A stretch of 32,516 nucleotides of DNA from an uncultured Acidimicrobiales bacterium (GTDB taxonomy: Bacteria > Actinomycetota > Acidimicrobiia > Acidimicrobiales > SZUA-35). The notes below the pieces were generated by a model that did no database searches, was not told the DNA's origin, and saw only the letters and a program-made list of their open reading frames with translations. The DNA is taken from positions 1 through 32,516 of the forward strand of contig CALKTH010000124.1 in assembly GCA_937997485.1 (NCBI GenBank), read 5' to 3'. The position numbers and the translations under genes are program-made. This document shows, one piece after another, positions 24,733-32,481 of this stretch; within the stretch, counting starts at the first letter, position 1; each line of letters opens with the position of its first letter.

Positions 24733-26955
24733 ATGTTCCAGAACCTGAAGTTGCGTACCAAGTTGGTGGCGATTGCCGTCCCACCGCTGGTCATCCTTGG
24801 ACTGATCGCTGCCTACAGCGTGATCCTGTCCCGCCGTGGTGCCAGCAGTATTGATGAACTGACCGGCGACATCGAAACCCTCGGTGCGGTGTCCCTGGCA
24901 GCGTTCCTGATCAGCGCCCTGACGATCATCGTCATCGGCCGTTCAATCAGCGACCCGATCGAGGATGCGTCCGCCGCAGCCCGCGAGCTGGCGGATGTCC
25001 GCCTACCTGCGCTGCTCGAGACGCTCCGAAACCCGGCGTCCGCCTCCACGGAGTTCATGCCCCTCACCGGTGGCAAGAACGACGAGATGGCAGAGCTGGT
25101 CGAATCCCTGAACGCCGTTCAGTCCGGCATCATCGAGCTGTCGAATGAGCAGCGGACCATCGTCCGCCAGGGCCTGAGTGAGCTTGTGGTCAACCTCGCT
25201 CGTCGAAACCAGAGCCTCCTCGACCGCCAGATCGAGGTTATCGATCAGCTCGAGGCAGCAGAAGAGGATCCTGATCGACTCGAAGAGCTCTTCGGACTCG
25301 ATCACCTCGCTACTCGGATGCGCCGCAACGCCGAGAGCCTTCTCGTTGTCGCCGGTGCCGAGCCCGCTCGCCGCAAGGGTGGACCCGTTGCGGTCGCCGA
25401 CGTCCTCCGCGTCGCGATGAGCGAGATCGAGGACTACCGACACGTGCAGCTCACGTCGATCGAAGAGGCCGAGATTTCCCCGCAAGCTGCGGTCGATCTC
25501 GCTCACTTGTTCTCCGAGCTTCTCGAGAACGCCACACAGTTCTCGCCGCCGGACAGCCCGGTTGAGCTCACCGGAACGTTCCACCCGAGTGGCTCGTACA
25601 TGATCTCGTGTGTTGATCACGGCATCGGCATGACTGCCGAGCAGTTGGCCATGGCCAACGAAGTGCTGGTCAACCCGCCAGAACTCGGTCTTGGCCTGAC
25701 CCGGTCCCTCGGCTTCATCGTTGTTGGCCGCCTTGCCCAGCGTCTCGGCGTGCTCGTCGAACTGACCCACACGCCCAGTGGTGGCATCACCGCCATCGCC
25801 GAGGTCCCTACCTCCGTGCTTGGCGGCATGCCCTCCGGCGTACTCGATGCCCCGGCTCCGATCCCGGCGCCGCCGCTCGAGGCTTCCGCCGCTGCTCTCG
25901 CCACACCCGAGGCACCGGCCCATCCAGCGGCTCCCGCCGCACCATTCGAAGAAGCTCCGGCTCCTGCGCTCGACTCGAACCCGTTCGGTCTCGACGCCGA
26001 AGAAGAGAGCTGGACGCCGCCGGCGCTGCCCGAGCGTGGTGCCAACTCCTTCGGTTCACGCAACGGAGACGCCTCCTCGCCCGTGCCGAGCGAGCCGGTT
26101 CCAATGCCAGCGCCGCCCGCACCGACCGAGATGCCCGAGCCTGTGCAAGCAGTGATGCCAGCTCCGGCTCCCGCCCCGATGCCCGAAGCTGCGCCGATGC
26201 CCGCACCTGCGGCCATGGACGCCGGTCAGCCGGTGTCGGAGAACGCACCGTCGGACGCCTTGGCGAAGCTGCTCGGCATTGCACCGACCAGCCTCGACAG
26301 CACCACGCCACCACCCGCACCTGCTCCGGCCCCGGCCCCGGCCGCTCCGGTTGCGAGCGAACCAAGCTCGATGATCTTCGGGCGTCCTGTCCCGCAAGAA
26401 CCGGCCGAGCCTGAGACGCCATGGAGTGAGCCGGTCTTCGACCCGGCCGCACTCACGGTGTCGCCTGAGCCCGTCTCCTTCGACGAGCCCACCACCCAAC
26501 TCGAACAGGCCATCCCGAGTGGTGAGAACTTCGATGCGGGCGTGAACTCGCTCCTCGAAGAGCAGCCCGTTCGCACGTCCAGCGGTCTCGTCAAGCGAGA
26601 CCGTTCCAAGTCGAGCGCGCCGGTCAGCGAAGGCCGAGCCATTCCGGAACCCGCGGGCCGTGCGGTCGCATCCAGCGTCCGCAGTCCCGACGAGATTCGG
26701 TCCATGCTGGCCCGCTACCGCAGCGGCCTGAAGGGCAAGCCTCTCGAGGACATTGCCGGTACCACTCCCGCACCGATGAACACCCAAGATGCGTTCTCGG
26801 TCGCCGCACCGCCTGCAGCCGCTCCGGCGCCTGATCCCAACCAAAACCTCGGCGCTTTCGCCGACGAGACCTTCGACTCGTTCGACGCCGACGCCTTCGG
26901 CGAATCCAACGGCAACAACGGCTTCGATTTCGACTTCAACGGAGAACAATCATGA
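24733..26955 (+). CDS. cvnA: Conservon histidine-kinase-like protein CvnA, short-sensor form
   Basis: 740 residues. Two transmembrane segments (about 11-33 and 51-70) are separated by only ~17 residues, so the large nitrate-sensor (NIT) domain usual in Streptomyces CvnA is missing. A HAMP-like linker follows (ISDPIEDASAAARELADVRL), then the dimerisation/H region (LVVNLARRNQSLLDRQ; LDHLATRMRRNAESLLV near 190) and a HATPase domain: N box HLFSELLENATQFSPP (about 257), G1 CVDHGIGM, G2 LGLGLTRSLGFIVVGRLAQ. From ~362 on comes a ~380-residue Ala/Pro-rich tail ending in a basic helix (DEIRSMLARYRSGLKG) and an acidic FDFDFNGEQS. ATG 24733 has GAGAGG just upstream and leads into TM1. First gene of a four-gene operon; no response regulator is adjacent. 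Confidence 0.9.
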   Translation: MFQNLKLRTKLVAIAVPPLVILGLIAAYSVILSRRGASSIDELTGDIETLGAVSLAAFLISALTIIVIGRSISDPIEDASAAARELADVRLPALLETLRNPASASTEFMPLTGGKNDEMAELVESLNAVQSGIIELSNEQRTIVRQGLSELVVNLARRNQSLLDRQIEVIDQLEAAEEDPDRLEELFGLDHLATRMRRNAESLLVVAGAEPARRKGGPVAVADVLRVAMSEIEDYRHVQLTSIEEAEISPQAAVDLAHLFSELLENATQFSPPDSPVELTGTFHPSGSYMISCVDHGIGMTAEQLAMANEVLVNPPELGLGLTRSLGFIVVGRLAQRLGVLVELTHTPSGGITAIAEVPTSVLGGMPSGVLDAPAPIPAPPLEASAAALATPEAPAHPAAPAAPFEEAPAPALDSNPFGLDAEEESWTPPALPERGANSFGSRNGDASSPVPSEPVPMPAPPAPTEMPEPVQAVMPAPAPAPMPEAAPMPAPAAMDAGQPVSENAPSDALAKLLGIAPTSLDSTTPPPAPAPAPAPAAPVASEPSSMIFGRPVPQEPAEPETPWSEPVFDPAALTVSPEPVSFDEPTTQLEQAIPSGENFDAGVNSLLEEQPVRTSSGLVKRDRSKSSAPVSEGRAIPEPAGRAVASSVRSPDEIRSMLARYRSGLKGKPLEDIAGTTPAPMNTQDAFSVAAPPAAAPAPDPNQNLGAFADETFDSFDADAFGESNGNNGFDFDFNGEQS

Positions 26956-27374
26956 GCGTCATGAGCACCCAAGCCACCAACGTCAGCTGGCTCGTCAACA
27001 GCTTCGTCGAGCGCGTGCCCGGCGTGACTGAGGCCGTTGTGGTCTCGTCTGACGGCCTTCCCATCGCCGCATCCAGCGGCCTCGATCGAGACGCTGTTGA
27101 TCGCTTCTCTGCCGTTTCCTCGGGCCTCATCGGCCTGGCATACGGCGCCGCTGGCCGTTTCGGCGGCGGTGCGGTCACCGAAGTGATCGTCGAGATGGAG
27201 AACGCCTTCCTGTTCGTCACCGGCATCAGCGACGGTTCGCTCCTCGCCACGGTTGCCCAGTCCGGAGCCGACGTTGGTCTCGTTGCCTACGAAATGGCTG
27301 TGCTGGTCGAAAAGACCGGCGCTGTCCTGACTCCCGAGCTGCGAGCAGAACTTCAGGCGGCGCTTCCTCGATGA
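26952..27374 (+). CDS. cvnB: Conservon roadblock/LC7-domain protein CvnB
   Basis: 140 residues with a roadblock/LC7 fold: helix NVSWLVNSFVERVPGVTEAV, strand VVVSSDGLPIAASSGLD, then RFSAVSSGLIGLAYGAAGRF, VTEVIVEMENAFLFVTGIS and DGSLLATVAQSGADVGLVAY, as in CvnB and MglB-like proteins. In conservons this protein sits between the kinase-like CvnA and the GTPase-like CvnD, and MglB relatives act as GTPase-activating proteins. ATG 26952 overlaps the cvnA stop as ATGA, indicating coupled translation. Confidence 0.93.
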   Translation: MSVMSTQATNVSWLVNSFVERVPGVTEAVVVSSDGLPIAASSGLDRDAVDRFSAVSSGLIGLAYGAAGRFGGGAVTEVIVEMENAFLFVTGISDGSLLATVAQSGADVGLVAYEMAVLVEKTGAVLTPELRAELQAALPR

Positions 27375-27733
27375 CCTCCACCGACACCGGGGCTTCATCG
27401 TTCCGGGTTCGGCCGTACCTTCTGACAGGGGGCCGTACCCGCAGTGCGGTCGAACTTGCCCTCGAAACCATCGTGCGCTCCACGCCACAGGGACACTCCG
27501 CTCTGGAATCCCTCGGCATGGAACGCAAGCAGATCGTCAGTCTTTGCGCCGAGCCGCAATCGCTCGCCGAGGTGTCAGCTCACCTCCGCATTCATCTCCA
27601 GGTCGCTCGTGTCTTGTTGGGCGACCTCATCACCGAAGGGCACGTGGCACTCCAAGCCGCCAACGCCCAGCCCGCCGATCGTCCTGATCTCGCCCTCCTC
27701 GAGCGTGTGCTCGACGGACTCCAGGCCCTCTGA
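27371..27733 (+). CDS. cvnC: Conservon DUF742 protein CvnC
   Basis: 120 residues. The DUF742 hallmark FRVRPYLLTGGRTRSAVELA is at residues 11-30. A winged-helix-like core follows (LEIVSLCAEPQSLAEVSAHL-type block reading KQIVSLCAEPQSLAEVSAHL, then LQVARVLLGDLITEGHVAL). DUF742 proteins occur almost only in actinobacterial conservons and are thought to bridge CvnA and the downstream proteins. ATG 27371 overlaps the cvnB stop by ATGA. Confidence 0.93.
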   Translation: MTSTDTGASSFRVRPYLLTGGRTRSAVELALETIVRSTPQGHSALESLGMERKQIVSLCAEPQSLAEVSAHLRIHLQVARVLLGDLITEGHVALQAANAQPADRPDLALLERVLDGLQAL

Positions 27734-27741
27734 GGATTCTG

Positions 27742-28305
27742 ATGACCACCGCAAACCCCATTCCAGTCAAGATCGTCGTTGCTGGCGGATTCGCCGTCGG
27801 CAAGAGCACGTTCGTGGGTGCTGTCTCGGACATCGATCCGCTGACCACTGAAGCAGCCATGACAAAGGCCTCCGAGGGCATTGATGACCTCGGCGACGCC
27901 ACCACCAAGAAGGGCACCACGGTCGCGATGGACTTCGGTCGTGTCGGTCTCGGTGCGGAGCTCGTGCTCTACCTGTTCGGCACGCCCGGCCAGGACCGCT
28001 TCCACTTCATGTGGGACGAACTCATTCGTGGCGCCATTGGCGCCGTCGTCCTGGTCGACACCGGCCGTCTCGATCAGTGCTTCCCGGCCGTCGACTACAT
28101 GGAACGTGCCGGCGTCCCCTTCGTCGTGGCCATCAACGCCTTCGACGGCGTGCTTCGCCATCACCCCGACGATGTTCGTGAAGCACTCGATGTGCCAGCA
28201 CACATCCCCGTACTCGTCACCGACGCCCGCCACCGTGCAGCCGTCCGAGACACGCTCGTGGGCCTCGTGCGCCACGCCATGACGGTCGCCACCGCTTCCG
28301 CCTAA
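27742..28305 (+). CDS. cvnD: Conservon small GTPase-like protein CvnD
   Basis: 187 residues with G-protein motifs: P-loop GGFAVGKSTFVGA (G1), FGTPGQDRFHFMWDEL (G3, DxxG replaced by TPGQ as in the family), and VAINAFDG (G4, NKxD replaced by NAFD). The switch region contains TTKKGTTVAMDFGRV. It would bind GTP and act as the output switch of the conservon, as MglA/Rap-like proteins do. It starts 8 nt after cvnC with GAGG upstream and is followed 25 nt later by the operon terminator. Confidence 0.95.
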   Translation: MTTANPIPVKIVVAGGFAVGKSTFVGAVSDIDPLTTEAAMTKASEGIDDLGDATTKKGTTVAMDFGRVGLGAELVLYLFGTPGQDRFHFMWDELIRGAIGAVVLVDTGRLDQCFPAVDYMERAGVPFVVAINAFDGVLRHHPDDVREALDVPAHIPVLVTDARHRAAVRDTLVGLVRHAMTVATASA

Positions 28306-28330
28306 TCAGCACACTCATACTTCCCGAATT

Positions 28331-28372
28331 GCGGATCTGATGTACCTCTGAGGTTCATCAGGTCCGCTTTTT
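28331..28372 (+). terminator. Intrinsic terminator of the cvn operon
   Basis: GCGGATCTGATG pairs with CATCAGGTCCGC (12 bp, one G-T wobble), and the stem continues inward as ACCT/AGGT around a CTG loop, giving a hairpin of 28331-28367. TTTTT follows directly, then CGTTTT. This is the clearest rho-independent terminator in the window and marks the end of cvnABCD. Confidence 0.9.
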
Positions 28373-28390
28373 CGTTTTGGAGCGGGGGAG

Positions 28391-28396
28391 TAGCGT
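28391..28396 (+). promoter_or_regulatory. -10 box of SDR gene
   Basis: TAGCGT, 7 nt before GTG 28404, right after the cvn terminator. It decides in favour of GTG 28404 over an upstream in-frame start at 28377. Confidence 0.5.
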
Positions 28397-28403
28397 GCGT
28401 CGC

Positions 28404-29189
28404 GTGACTCGACTCTCCGCCCTTTCCCGTTCCATCGATGGCCGAGTGGCCATCATTACCGGCGCCGCATCAGGCATGGGCCGTGCGATGGCTCACCTCT
28501 TTGCTGATGAGGGCGCCCGGCTGGGCATCATTGATCGAAGCGCAGAGGCGCTGGAGGGCGTACGCCGGGAACTGGTCGATGCCGGGCACGCCGACAACGT
28601 GGTGGCGATCGGTGTGGATGTGACGGATCACGGCGCCGCTCGAGCCGCGATCGAAGAGATCCGCTCCTCGCTCGGGTCAATCGACATTCTTGTCAACAAC
28701 GCTGGCGTCAGCGTGGCGGCGCCGATCGACGGCGACAACTATGACGAGGCGTGGGAGCTCACGCTCGGCGTCAACCTCGAGGCCCACACCGTGCTGATCC
28801 GAGCAGCCCTTGCCGATCTCGCTCGGAACGCCGATGGCCGCATCGTGAACATCGCCAGCACCGAAGGTCTCGGAGCGACGCCCTACATCACCGCGTACAC
28901 CGCCTCCAAGCACGGCGTGATCGGATTGACCAGAGGGCTCGCCGTCGAACTCGGCCGTCGGGGGATCACCGTGAATGCCGTCTGCCCTGGGCCAATCAAC
29001 ACCGGGATGACCGCCGGCATTGATGACGAGAACAAGGCGAAGTTCGCCCGCCGTCGAGTCCCCGTAGGTCGGTACGGCATTCCAGAAGAGGTCGCGCACG
29101 GTGTGCTCTCTCTCGTCCTCCCCGCCGCCTCCTACATCAACGGCAACGTGCTGGTCGTCGACGGCGGCATGACCGCCCAAAACGTCTGA
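28404..29189 (+). CDS. SDR-family oxidoreductase (FabG-like)
   Basis: 261 residues of a classical short-chain dehydrogenase: cofactor loop ITGAASGMGRAMA (TGxxxGxG), Asp in GIIDRS after strand 2 (suggesting NAD preference), VDVTDH, LVNNAGVSVAAP, catalytic Ser in VNIASTEG, and the active pair in YTASKHGVIGLTRGLA (YxxxK), then VNAVCPGPINTGM and the C-terminal VLVVDGGMTAQN. It would reduce or oxidise a carbonyl/alcohol in the cytoplasm; substrate unknown. Own promoter, downstream of the cvn terminator; ends before a repeat region convergent with the next gene. Confidence 0.92.
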   Translation: MTRLSALSRSIDGRVAIITGAASGMGRAMAHLFADEGARLGIIDRSAEALEGVRRELVDAGHADNVVAIGVDVTDHGAARAAIEEIRSSLGSIDILVNNAGVSVAAPIDGDNYDEAWELTLGVNLEAHTVLIRAALADLARNADGRIVNIASTEGLGATPYITAYTASKHGVIGLTRGLAVELGRRGITVNAVCPGPINTGMTAGIDDENKAKFARRRVPVGRYGIPEEVAHGVLSLVLPAASYINGNVLVVDGGMTAQNV

Positions 29190-29196
29190 CCGCTTC

Positions 29197-29296
29197 CCCT
29201 CACCCCTCGTGGCACCGTCCCTCGTGGCACCGTTAAGTAACGCCACAGCGACAAGTAACGGTGCCACCAGCAGGTCGTGGGGCTTGAGGGTGAGGG
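29197..29296. repeat. Compound direct and inverted repeat between convergent genes
   Basis: A perfect 15-bp unit, CCCTCGTGGCACCGT, occurs twice in tandem (29204-29218, 29219-29233). GTGGCACCGTTA (29224-29235) has a perfect 12-bp inverted partner TAACGGTGCCAC (29256-29267). An outer pair CCCTCACCC / GGGTGAGGG (29197-29205, 29288-29296) encloses all of it. AAGTAACG appears twice in the centre (29236-29242 region and 29254-29260). The region lies between the stops of two convergent genes and could be a bidirectional terminator or a dispersed intergenic repeat. No gene is present. Confidence 0.75.
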
Positions 29297-29308
29297 TCGG
29301 AGGTGGCG

Positions 29309-30376
29309 CTAGGCCTTGACGTCGAAGAGGCCGGTGAGACCGGTGGGTTCGTGCGGACCGATGACGAGGACCTCGAGCACCCCGATACCCACGCGGTTGC
29401 CCTCGGTCGCCCGCACCAGCTGCTGCACGTGGTGGTTCTCGCGAGGACCGGGATCGACCTCGGACAGCGTGATCGATTCGGAGTCCACGAAGTCGTCGGC
29501 CTGCCAGCTGCCGTGCCTGTACTGAGGATGGCCGTAGCCGAGGCCCTTCATCTGGAAGCGGAGCATCGGCTCCAGCTCGATCGTGCGAGCCTCACCCTTC
29601 CACGGGCGGAGGACGACAGTGGCACGCTCGGCCCACCGAGTACCGGGAGCGACGGGCATTTCGTAGTCGACGGATTGCACCTGCTCCGGGGCTTCGAGGC
29701 CGGTGGTCAAGAAGCCTGCGTCGTGCCAACGAGAGCCGTCGGCGAAGTCGTTCACATCGAAGTGAGCGGACCCGTCGGCGAAGTTCAACGGAGCCCACAA
29801 CCAGAAGAACTGCGGCATGACGGGAGCCGAGCCAGGCGGGTGGCCAACCGGCCGGTGACCCCAGGACCGATCTCGGCAACCGACCGCCCCGTCCACAGCG
29901 ACCGCTTCTCCGTCCACGGTGTAAGAGCCAGTCCAAGAACCGAACTGGGTGTAGCGGGTGTAGTCGAACAGACCGAAACCGCTCGTGGTGTTGCTGAATC
30001 GAGGTTCTTCGAGAGGCTGGCTCCGCCGCTCGAAAACGATCTCGCCGGAGATCAGTTCGTGCGCCACCCGGATCGTGAACGTGTGCATGGGCTCGTCGAT
30101 CGAGATCTCGATGTCACCCACCCGCGTGTTCCTTCGGTCCGTTGGCATGCGGCCCGAGGTGAAGACGGAGTGCTGTCGCCCTTCGTGAACGACGCTGAAG
30201 GCAGCGTCAGCCACACCACGGTTGGGATAGAACCCCATGGCGACGGCAAAGAAGACCGAGCCGTCTTCGCTGTAGCCGTTGAAGAAGTAACGGTCATAGG
30301 CGTTGAGGCCCATGGGGTTCACGGCAAGCGAGACGGCGGACTGATGGATTGGGAAGTCATCGAGTGGATCGAGCAC
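29309..30376 (-). CDS. Uncharacterised 355-residue protein, possibly beta-rich AttH/CrtC-like
   Basis: I do not firmly recognise this protein. It has no signal peptide or transmembrane segment, is rich in Trp, Phe, Gly and Asp, and shows alternating short strands (YDRYFFNGYSEDGSVFFAVA, GSWTGSYTVDGEAVAVDG, RSWGHRPVG, FFWLWAPLNFADGSAHFDVN), as in lipocalin-like AttH/hydroxyneurosporene-hydratase (CrtC) folds and in proteins of unknown function common in mycobacteria. RDRSWG and NDFADGS are the motif-like spots. GTG 30376 is chosen because TAGGTT lies 7 nt upstream and the next residues (LDPLDDFPIHQ) look native. It is divergent from the nitroreductase. Confidence 0.75.
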   Translation of the reverse strand: MLDPLDDFPIHQSAVSLAVNPMGLNAYDRYFFNGYSEDGSVFFAVAMGFYPNRGVADAAFSVVHEGRQHSVFTSGRMPTDRRNTRVGDIEISIDEPMHTFTIRVAHELISGEIVFERRSQPLEEPRFSNTTSGFGLFDYTRYTQFGSWTGSYTVDGEAVAVDGAVGCRDRSWGHRPVGHPPGSAPVMPQFFWLWAPLNFADGSAHFDVNDFADGSRWHDAGFLTTGLEAPEQVQSVDYEMPVAPGTRWAERATVVLRPWKGEARTIELEPMLRFQMKGLGYGHPQYRHGSWQADDFVDSESITLSEVDPGPRENHHVQQLVRATEGNRVGIGVLEVLVIGPHEPTGLTGLFDVKA

Positions 30377-30383
30377 GAGTCCG

Positions 30384-30389
30384 AACCTA
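30384..30389 (-). promoter_or_regulatory. -10 box of the 355-residue gene
   Basis: TAGGTT on the minus strand, 7 nt before GTG 30376. In the same 46-bp divergent gap GAGAAT (30411-30416) lies 6 nt before the nitroreductase ATG on the plus strand and may be its weaker -10 box. Confidence 0.45.
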
Positions 30390-30422
30390 ATGGGATTGCC
30401 GGGTGTGCGCGAGAATCGGCGG

Positions 30423-31121
30423 ATGCCCGATCCTGCCGCCCATCGTTCCGATCCGTCGCTCCTCGAAGCTCTCCGGACGACGCGAGCCATCCGTCGCTAC
30501 ACGGACGAAGCGATTGTCGACGAGGACTTGGCCACCATCATGTTCTCGGCCACACGGGCCCCAACCGGTTCCAATCGCCAGGGCTTTCGCTTCCTCGTGC
30601 TCAAGGATGGGCCTCGAGCGGTGCAGGCCAAGGCCGTGCTGGGGGAGAGCTTCCGGGCGGGCTGGGCGGAGAAGCGAGCCGGTGATGGCTACGACTCAGG
30701 GAGCGGCGTCGAGGACAACTCGCCCAAGGCTCGTACCGCCCGCACCATGCAGCACTTCGTCGATCACTTCGAGGAAACGCCAGTCGTGGTCCTGGCCTGC
30801 ATCCGAACCCGCCATGGCGGACTGATGGACGGCGCCTCGATCTATCCCGCCTGTCAGAACCTCCTGCTTGCAGCGCGGGCACTCGGCTACGGCGGTGTGC
30901 TTACCGGATGGCACGCCTTCGTGGAGGACGAGCTTCGAGCGATCTGCGGGATTCCCGCCGACTACGACATCGCGGCGACCATTCCGCTCGGCGCACCTCA
31001 GGGGAATCACGGCCCCGTTCGACGCCGGCCGCTCGATGAGTTGGTCTTCGACGACGCATGGGATGCGACGGCTGAGTGGATCATCGAGCCGGCAGGCTCA
31101 CAACACACCGGCTCGTTCTGA
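30423..31121 (+). CDS. Nitroreductase-family flavoprotein
   Basis: 232 residues. The N-terminal FMN-phosphate-binding block LLEALRTTRAIRRYTDEAI (residues 15-33), then FSATRAPTGSNRQGFRFLVL, SIYPACQNLLLAARALGYG and GVLTGWHAF, then IPADYDIAATIPLGAPQGNHGP, are all standard for nitroreductase-type enzymes that bind FMN and use NAD(P)H. Substrates of this branch are unknown; some actinobacterial members reduce deazaflavin-linked or nitro compounds. ATG 30423 is preferred over an in-frame start at 30390 because the latter lies in the divergent promoter region. Confidence 0.9.
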   Translation: MPDPAAHRSDPSLLEALRTTRAIRRYTDEAIVDEDLATIMFSATRAPTGSNRQGFRFLVLKDGPRAVQAKAVLGESFRAGWAEKRAGDGYDSGSGVEDNSPKARTARTMQHFVDHFEETPVVVLACIRTRHGGLMDGASIYPACQNLLLAARALGYGGVLTGWHAFVEDELRAICGIPADYDIAATIPLGAPQGNHGPVRRRPLDELVFDDAWDATAEWIIEPAGSQHTGSF

Positions 31122-31136
31122 TCGTCGAGGATTGGG

Positions 31137-31142
31137 TACGGT
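31137..31142 (+). promoter_or_regulatory. -10 box of DUF1499 gene
   Basis: TACGGT, 7 nt before GTG 31150. It fixes the start of the DUF1499 protein, whose open frame otherwise extends back into the nitroreductase gene. Confidence 0.5.
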
Positions 31143-31149
31143 CGATCCG

Positions 31150-31512
31150 GTGAACTTCGAACCGTGTCCCGACAGCCCCAACTGCATCTCGTCCCAAGCG
31201 GATCCCGACGATGCGACGCACTTCCTGCCCGCCGTGAAGTTCAGCGCAGCCCCCGCAGACGTCATCGCCGAGGTCGCGAAGGCCATCGAAGGCTCCTCCG
31301 GGGCTCAGATCACGGACCGATCCGAGTCCCAGGTCACTGCGGTGTTCACCACGCGCTTCTTCCGCTTCAAGGATGACGTGACCTTCGCCGTCGATCCGGA
31401 GTCCAACGAATTGCACTTCCGGAGCGCCTCCCGAGTCGGTCACTCCGACCTCGGCGCGAACAAGAAGCGGATCGAGGCTCTTCTCGCCCGGATCCGACCC
31501 GTTCTGAACTAG
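31150..31512 (+). CDS. DUF1499 domain protein
   Basis: 120 residues. The family signature CPDSPNCISSQ is at residues 5-15, followed by HFLPAVKF, a helix AAPADVIAEVAKAIE, strands AQITDRSESQVTAVFTTRFF and FKDDVTFAVDPE, LHFRSASRVGHSDLGANKKR (conserved RSASRxGxSDxGxNRxR block) and the closing IEALLARIRP. Function of the family is not established; members are small, often near lipid or envelope genes. The protein spans the domain exactly, with no signal peptide. Confidence 0.9.
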   Translation: MNFEPCPDSPNCISSQADPDDATHFLPAVKFSAAPADVIAEVAKAIEGSSGAQITDRSESQVTAVFTTRFFRFKDDVTFAVDPESNELHFRSASRVGHSDLGANKKRIEALLARIRPVLN

Positions 31513-31531
31513 CTTCCGAGGCCTCGCGGCT

Positions 31532-32230
31532 CTAGAACGGTGCCGCTCCGAGGAAGTCGAGACCCTTCTCCACGAAGTCGAACGACTTCGGCAGACCGAA
31601 GTGGTCCACGTTCCGCAGCGTGACGAGCTCTCCATGAGGGAGTGCCTCAGCCAGCGGTTCGCCGGGCCCGGCAAAGTCCTGATCGCCGATGATCACAAGG
31701 ACAGGGCACGTGATCGCCGCGCAGTGCTCTCGGTCGAGGCGAGGTTGCTCTCGCTGAATGAACGCCTTGAGCGCCTCCGGATCGTTACCGTCGCTCTCCG
31801 ACATGGCTTTGAAGTGGCCACCGACAACGTCACCCTCGGCCCCACGGCCTTCGAGCGAGTCCAGAATCGGATTTCCCTCTCGGTGCACAAACAGCCGACC
31901 GCCCATCCCGCCAATCACGATCTTGCCAAAGCGGGACGGATCCTCGGCCGCCAAGGAGAGAAGGATCCGGGCCCCTGCGCTGTAGCCCACAGCATCAACG
32001 GGTCGTCCCTCGGGCAGCTCAGCGGCGATCAGCGCTTCCACGTCTCGATACGCCTCGACATCATGTGGCTTGGGCGCATCGCCATGACCCAGCAGATCAG
32101 GGGCGATGACCTCGCGGCCGGCGTCGGCCAGCAGATCCATCCAACCCGGTTCCTGCCACGTGCGGCGCGCACTCGTGGCGAAACCGTGGACAAGAAGGAC
32201 GGGATTGTTGCTGGAAGCGCCGCTGTTCAT
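31532..32230 (-). CDS. Alpha/beta-fold hydrolase
   Basis: 232 residues: oxyanion loop LLVHGFATSA, LLGHGDAP, nucleophile elbow VGYSAGARI (Ser in GxSxG), acid in IIGDQDFAGPGE and His in NVDHFGLP complete the triad. It has the size of a minimal hydrolase with a small cap (about residues 115-160). Substrate is unknown; esterase, lactonase or C-C hydrolase are all possible. The ATG overlaps the stop of the 80-residue gene as ATGA, so the two form an operon. Confidence 0.9.
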   Translation of the reverse strand: MNSGASSNNPVLLVHGFATSARRTWQEPGWMDLLADAGREVIAPDLLGHGDAPKPHDVEAYRDVEALIAAELPEGRPVDAVGYSAGARILLSLAAEDPSRFGKIVIGGMGGRLFVHREGNPILDSLEGRGAEGDVVGGHFKAMSESDGNDPEALKAFIQREQPRLDREHCAAITCPVLVIIGDQDFAGPGEPLAEALPHGELVTLRNVDHFGLPKSFDFVEKGLDFLGAAPF

Positions 32231-32469
32231 GCCGTGCGTCGTAGGGGAGTCACGACCTCGTCGTCAAGTTCAACCGCTTGTTCGTCACGGCGAATGGTCG
32301 CGATGTCCGCGGTGCGGAAGCTGGCGAGCCGAGAGCTCCAGGAATCGATGACCTCGCGACCCTCGGCAAAGCGGAAGAAGGTCGTGAGCGGTCCTTCCTG
32401 CTGATAGGCGTCGGCGGTGGCGATGGTTTCGCTGGTCTGGTCGGCGAGGGTGACAGTGAAGTGGGCCAT
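32227..32469 (-). CDS. Small conserved-looking protein of unknown function
   Basis: 80 residues, not recognised. It begins with a strand-like MAHFTVTLADQTSETIATAD, then AYQQEGPLTTFFRF, and has a charged helix and short tail (DSWSSRLASFRTADIATIRR). Codon use matches neighbours, it has a -10 box 6 nt before the ATG, and it is coupled by ATGA to the alpha/beta hydrolase, so it is very likely expressed. It could be a small partner or regulator of the hydrolase. Confidence 0.75.
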   Translation of the reverse strand: MAHFTVTLADQTSETIATADAYQQEGPLTTFFRFAEGREVIDSWSSRLASFRTADIATIRRDEQAVELDDEVVTPLRRTA

Positions 32470-32475
32470 GGACGA

Positions 32476-32481
32476 ACCGTA
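32476..32481 (-). promoter_or_regulatory. -10 box of the 80-residue gene operon
   Basis: TACGGT on the minus strand, 6 nt before ATG 32469. A short inverted repeat GGGGT / ACCCC (32497-32511) lies near the expected -35 region. Confidence 0.45.

Noticed and set aside
29303..30685. Long plus-strand open frame (460 codons) opposite the 355-residue gene
   Set aside because: Shadow frame; the minus-strand gene has a promoter box and protein-like composition, and the plus frame runs into the nitroreductase in another frame.
31512..31531. Palindrome CGAGGCCTCG between DUF1499 and hydrolase stops
   Set aside because: Ten-base palindrome without loop or T-tract; likely chance in GC-rich sequence.
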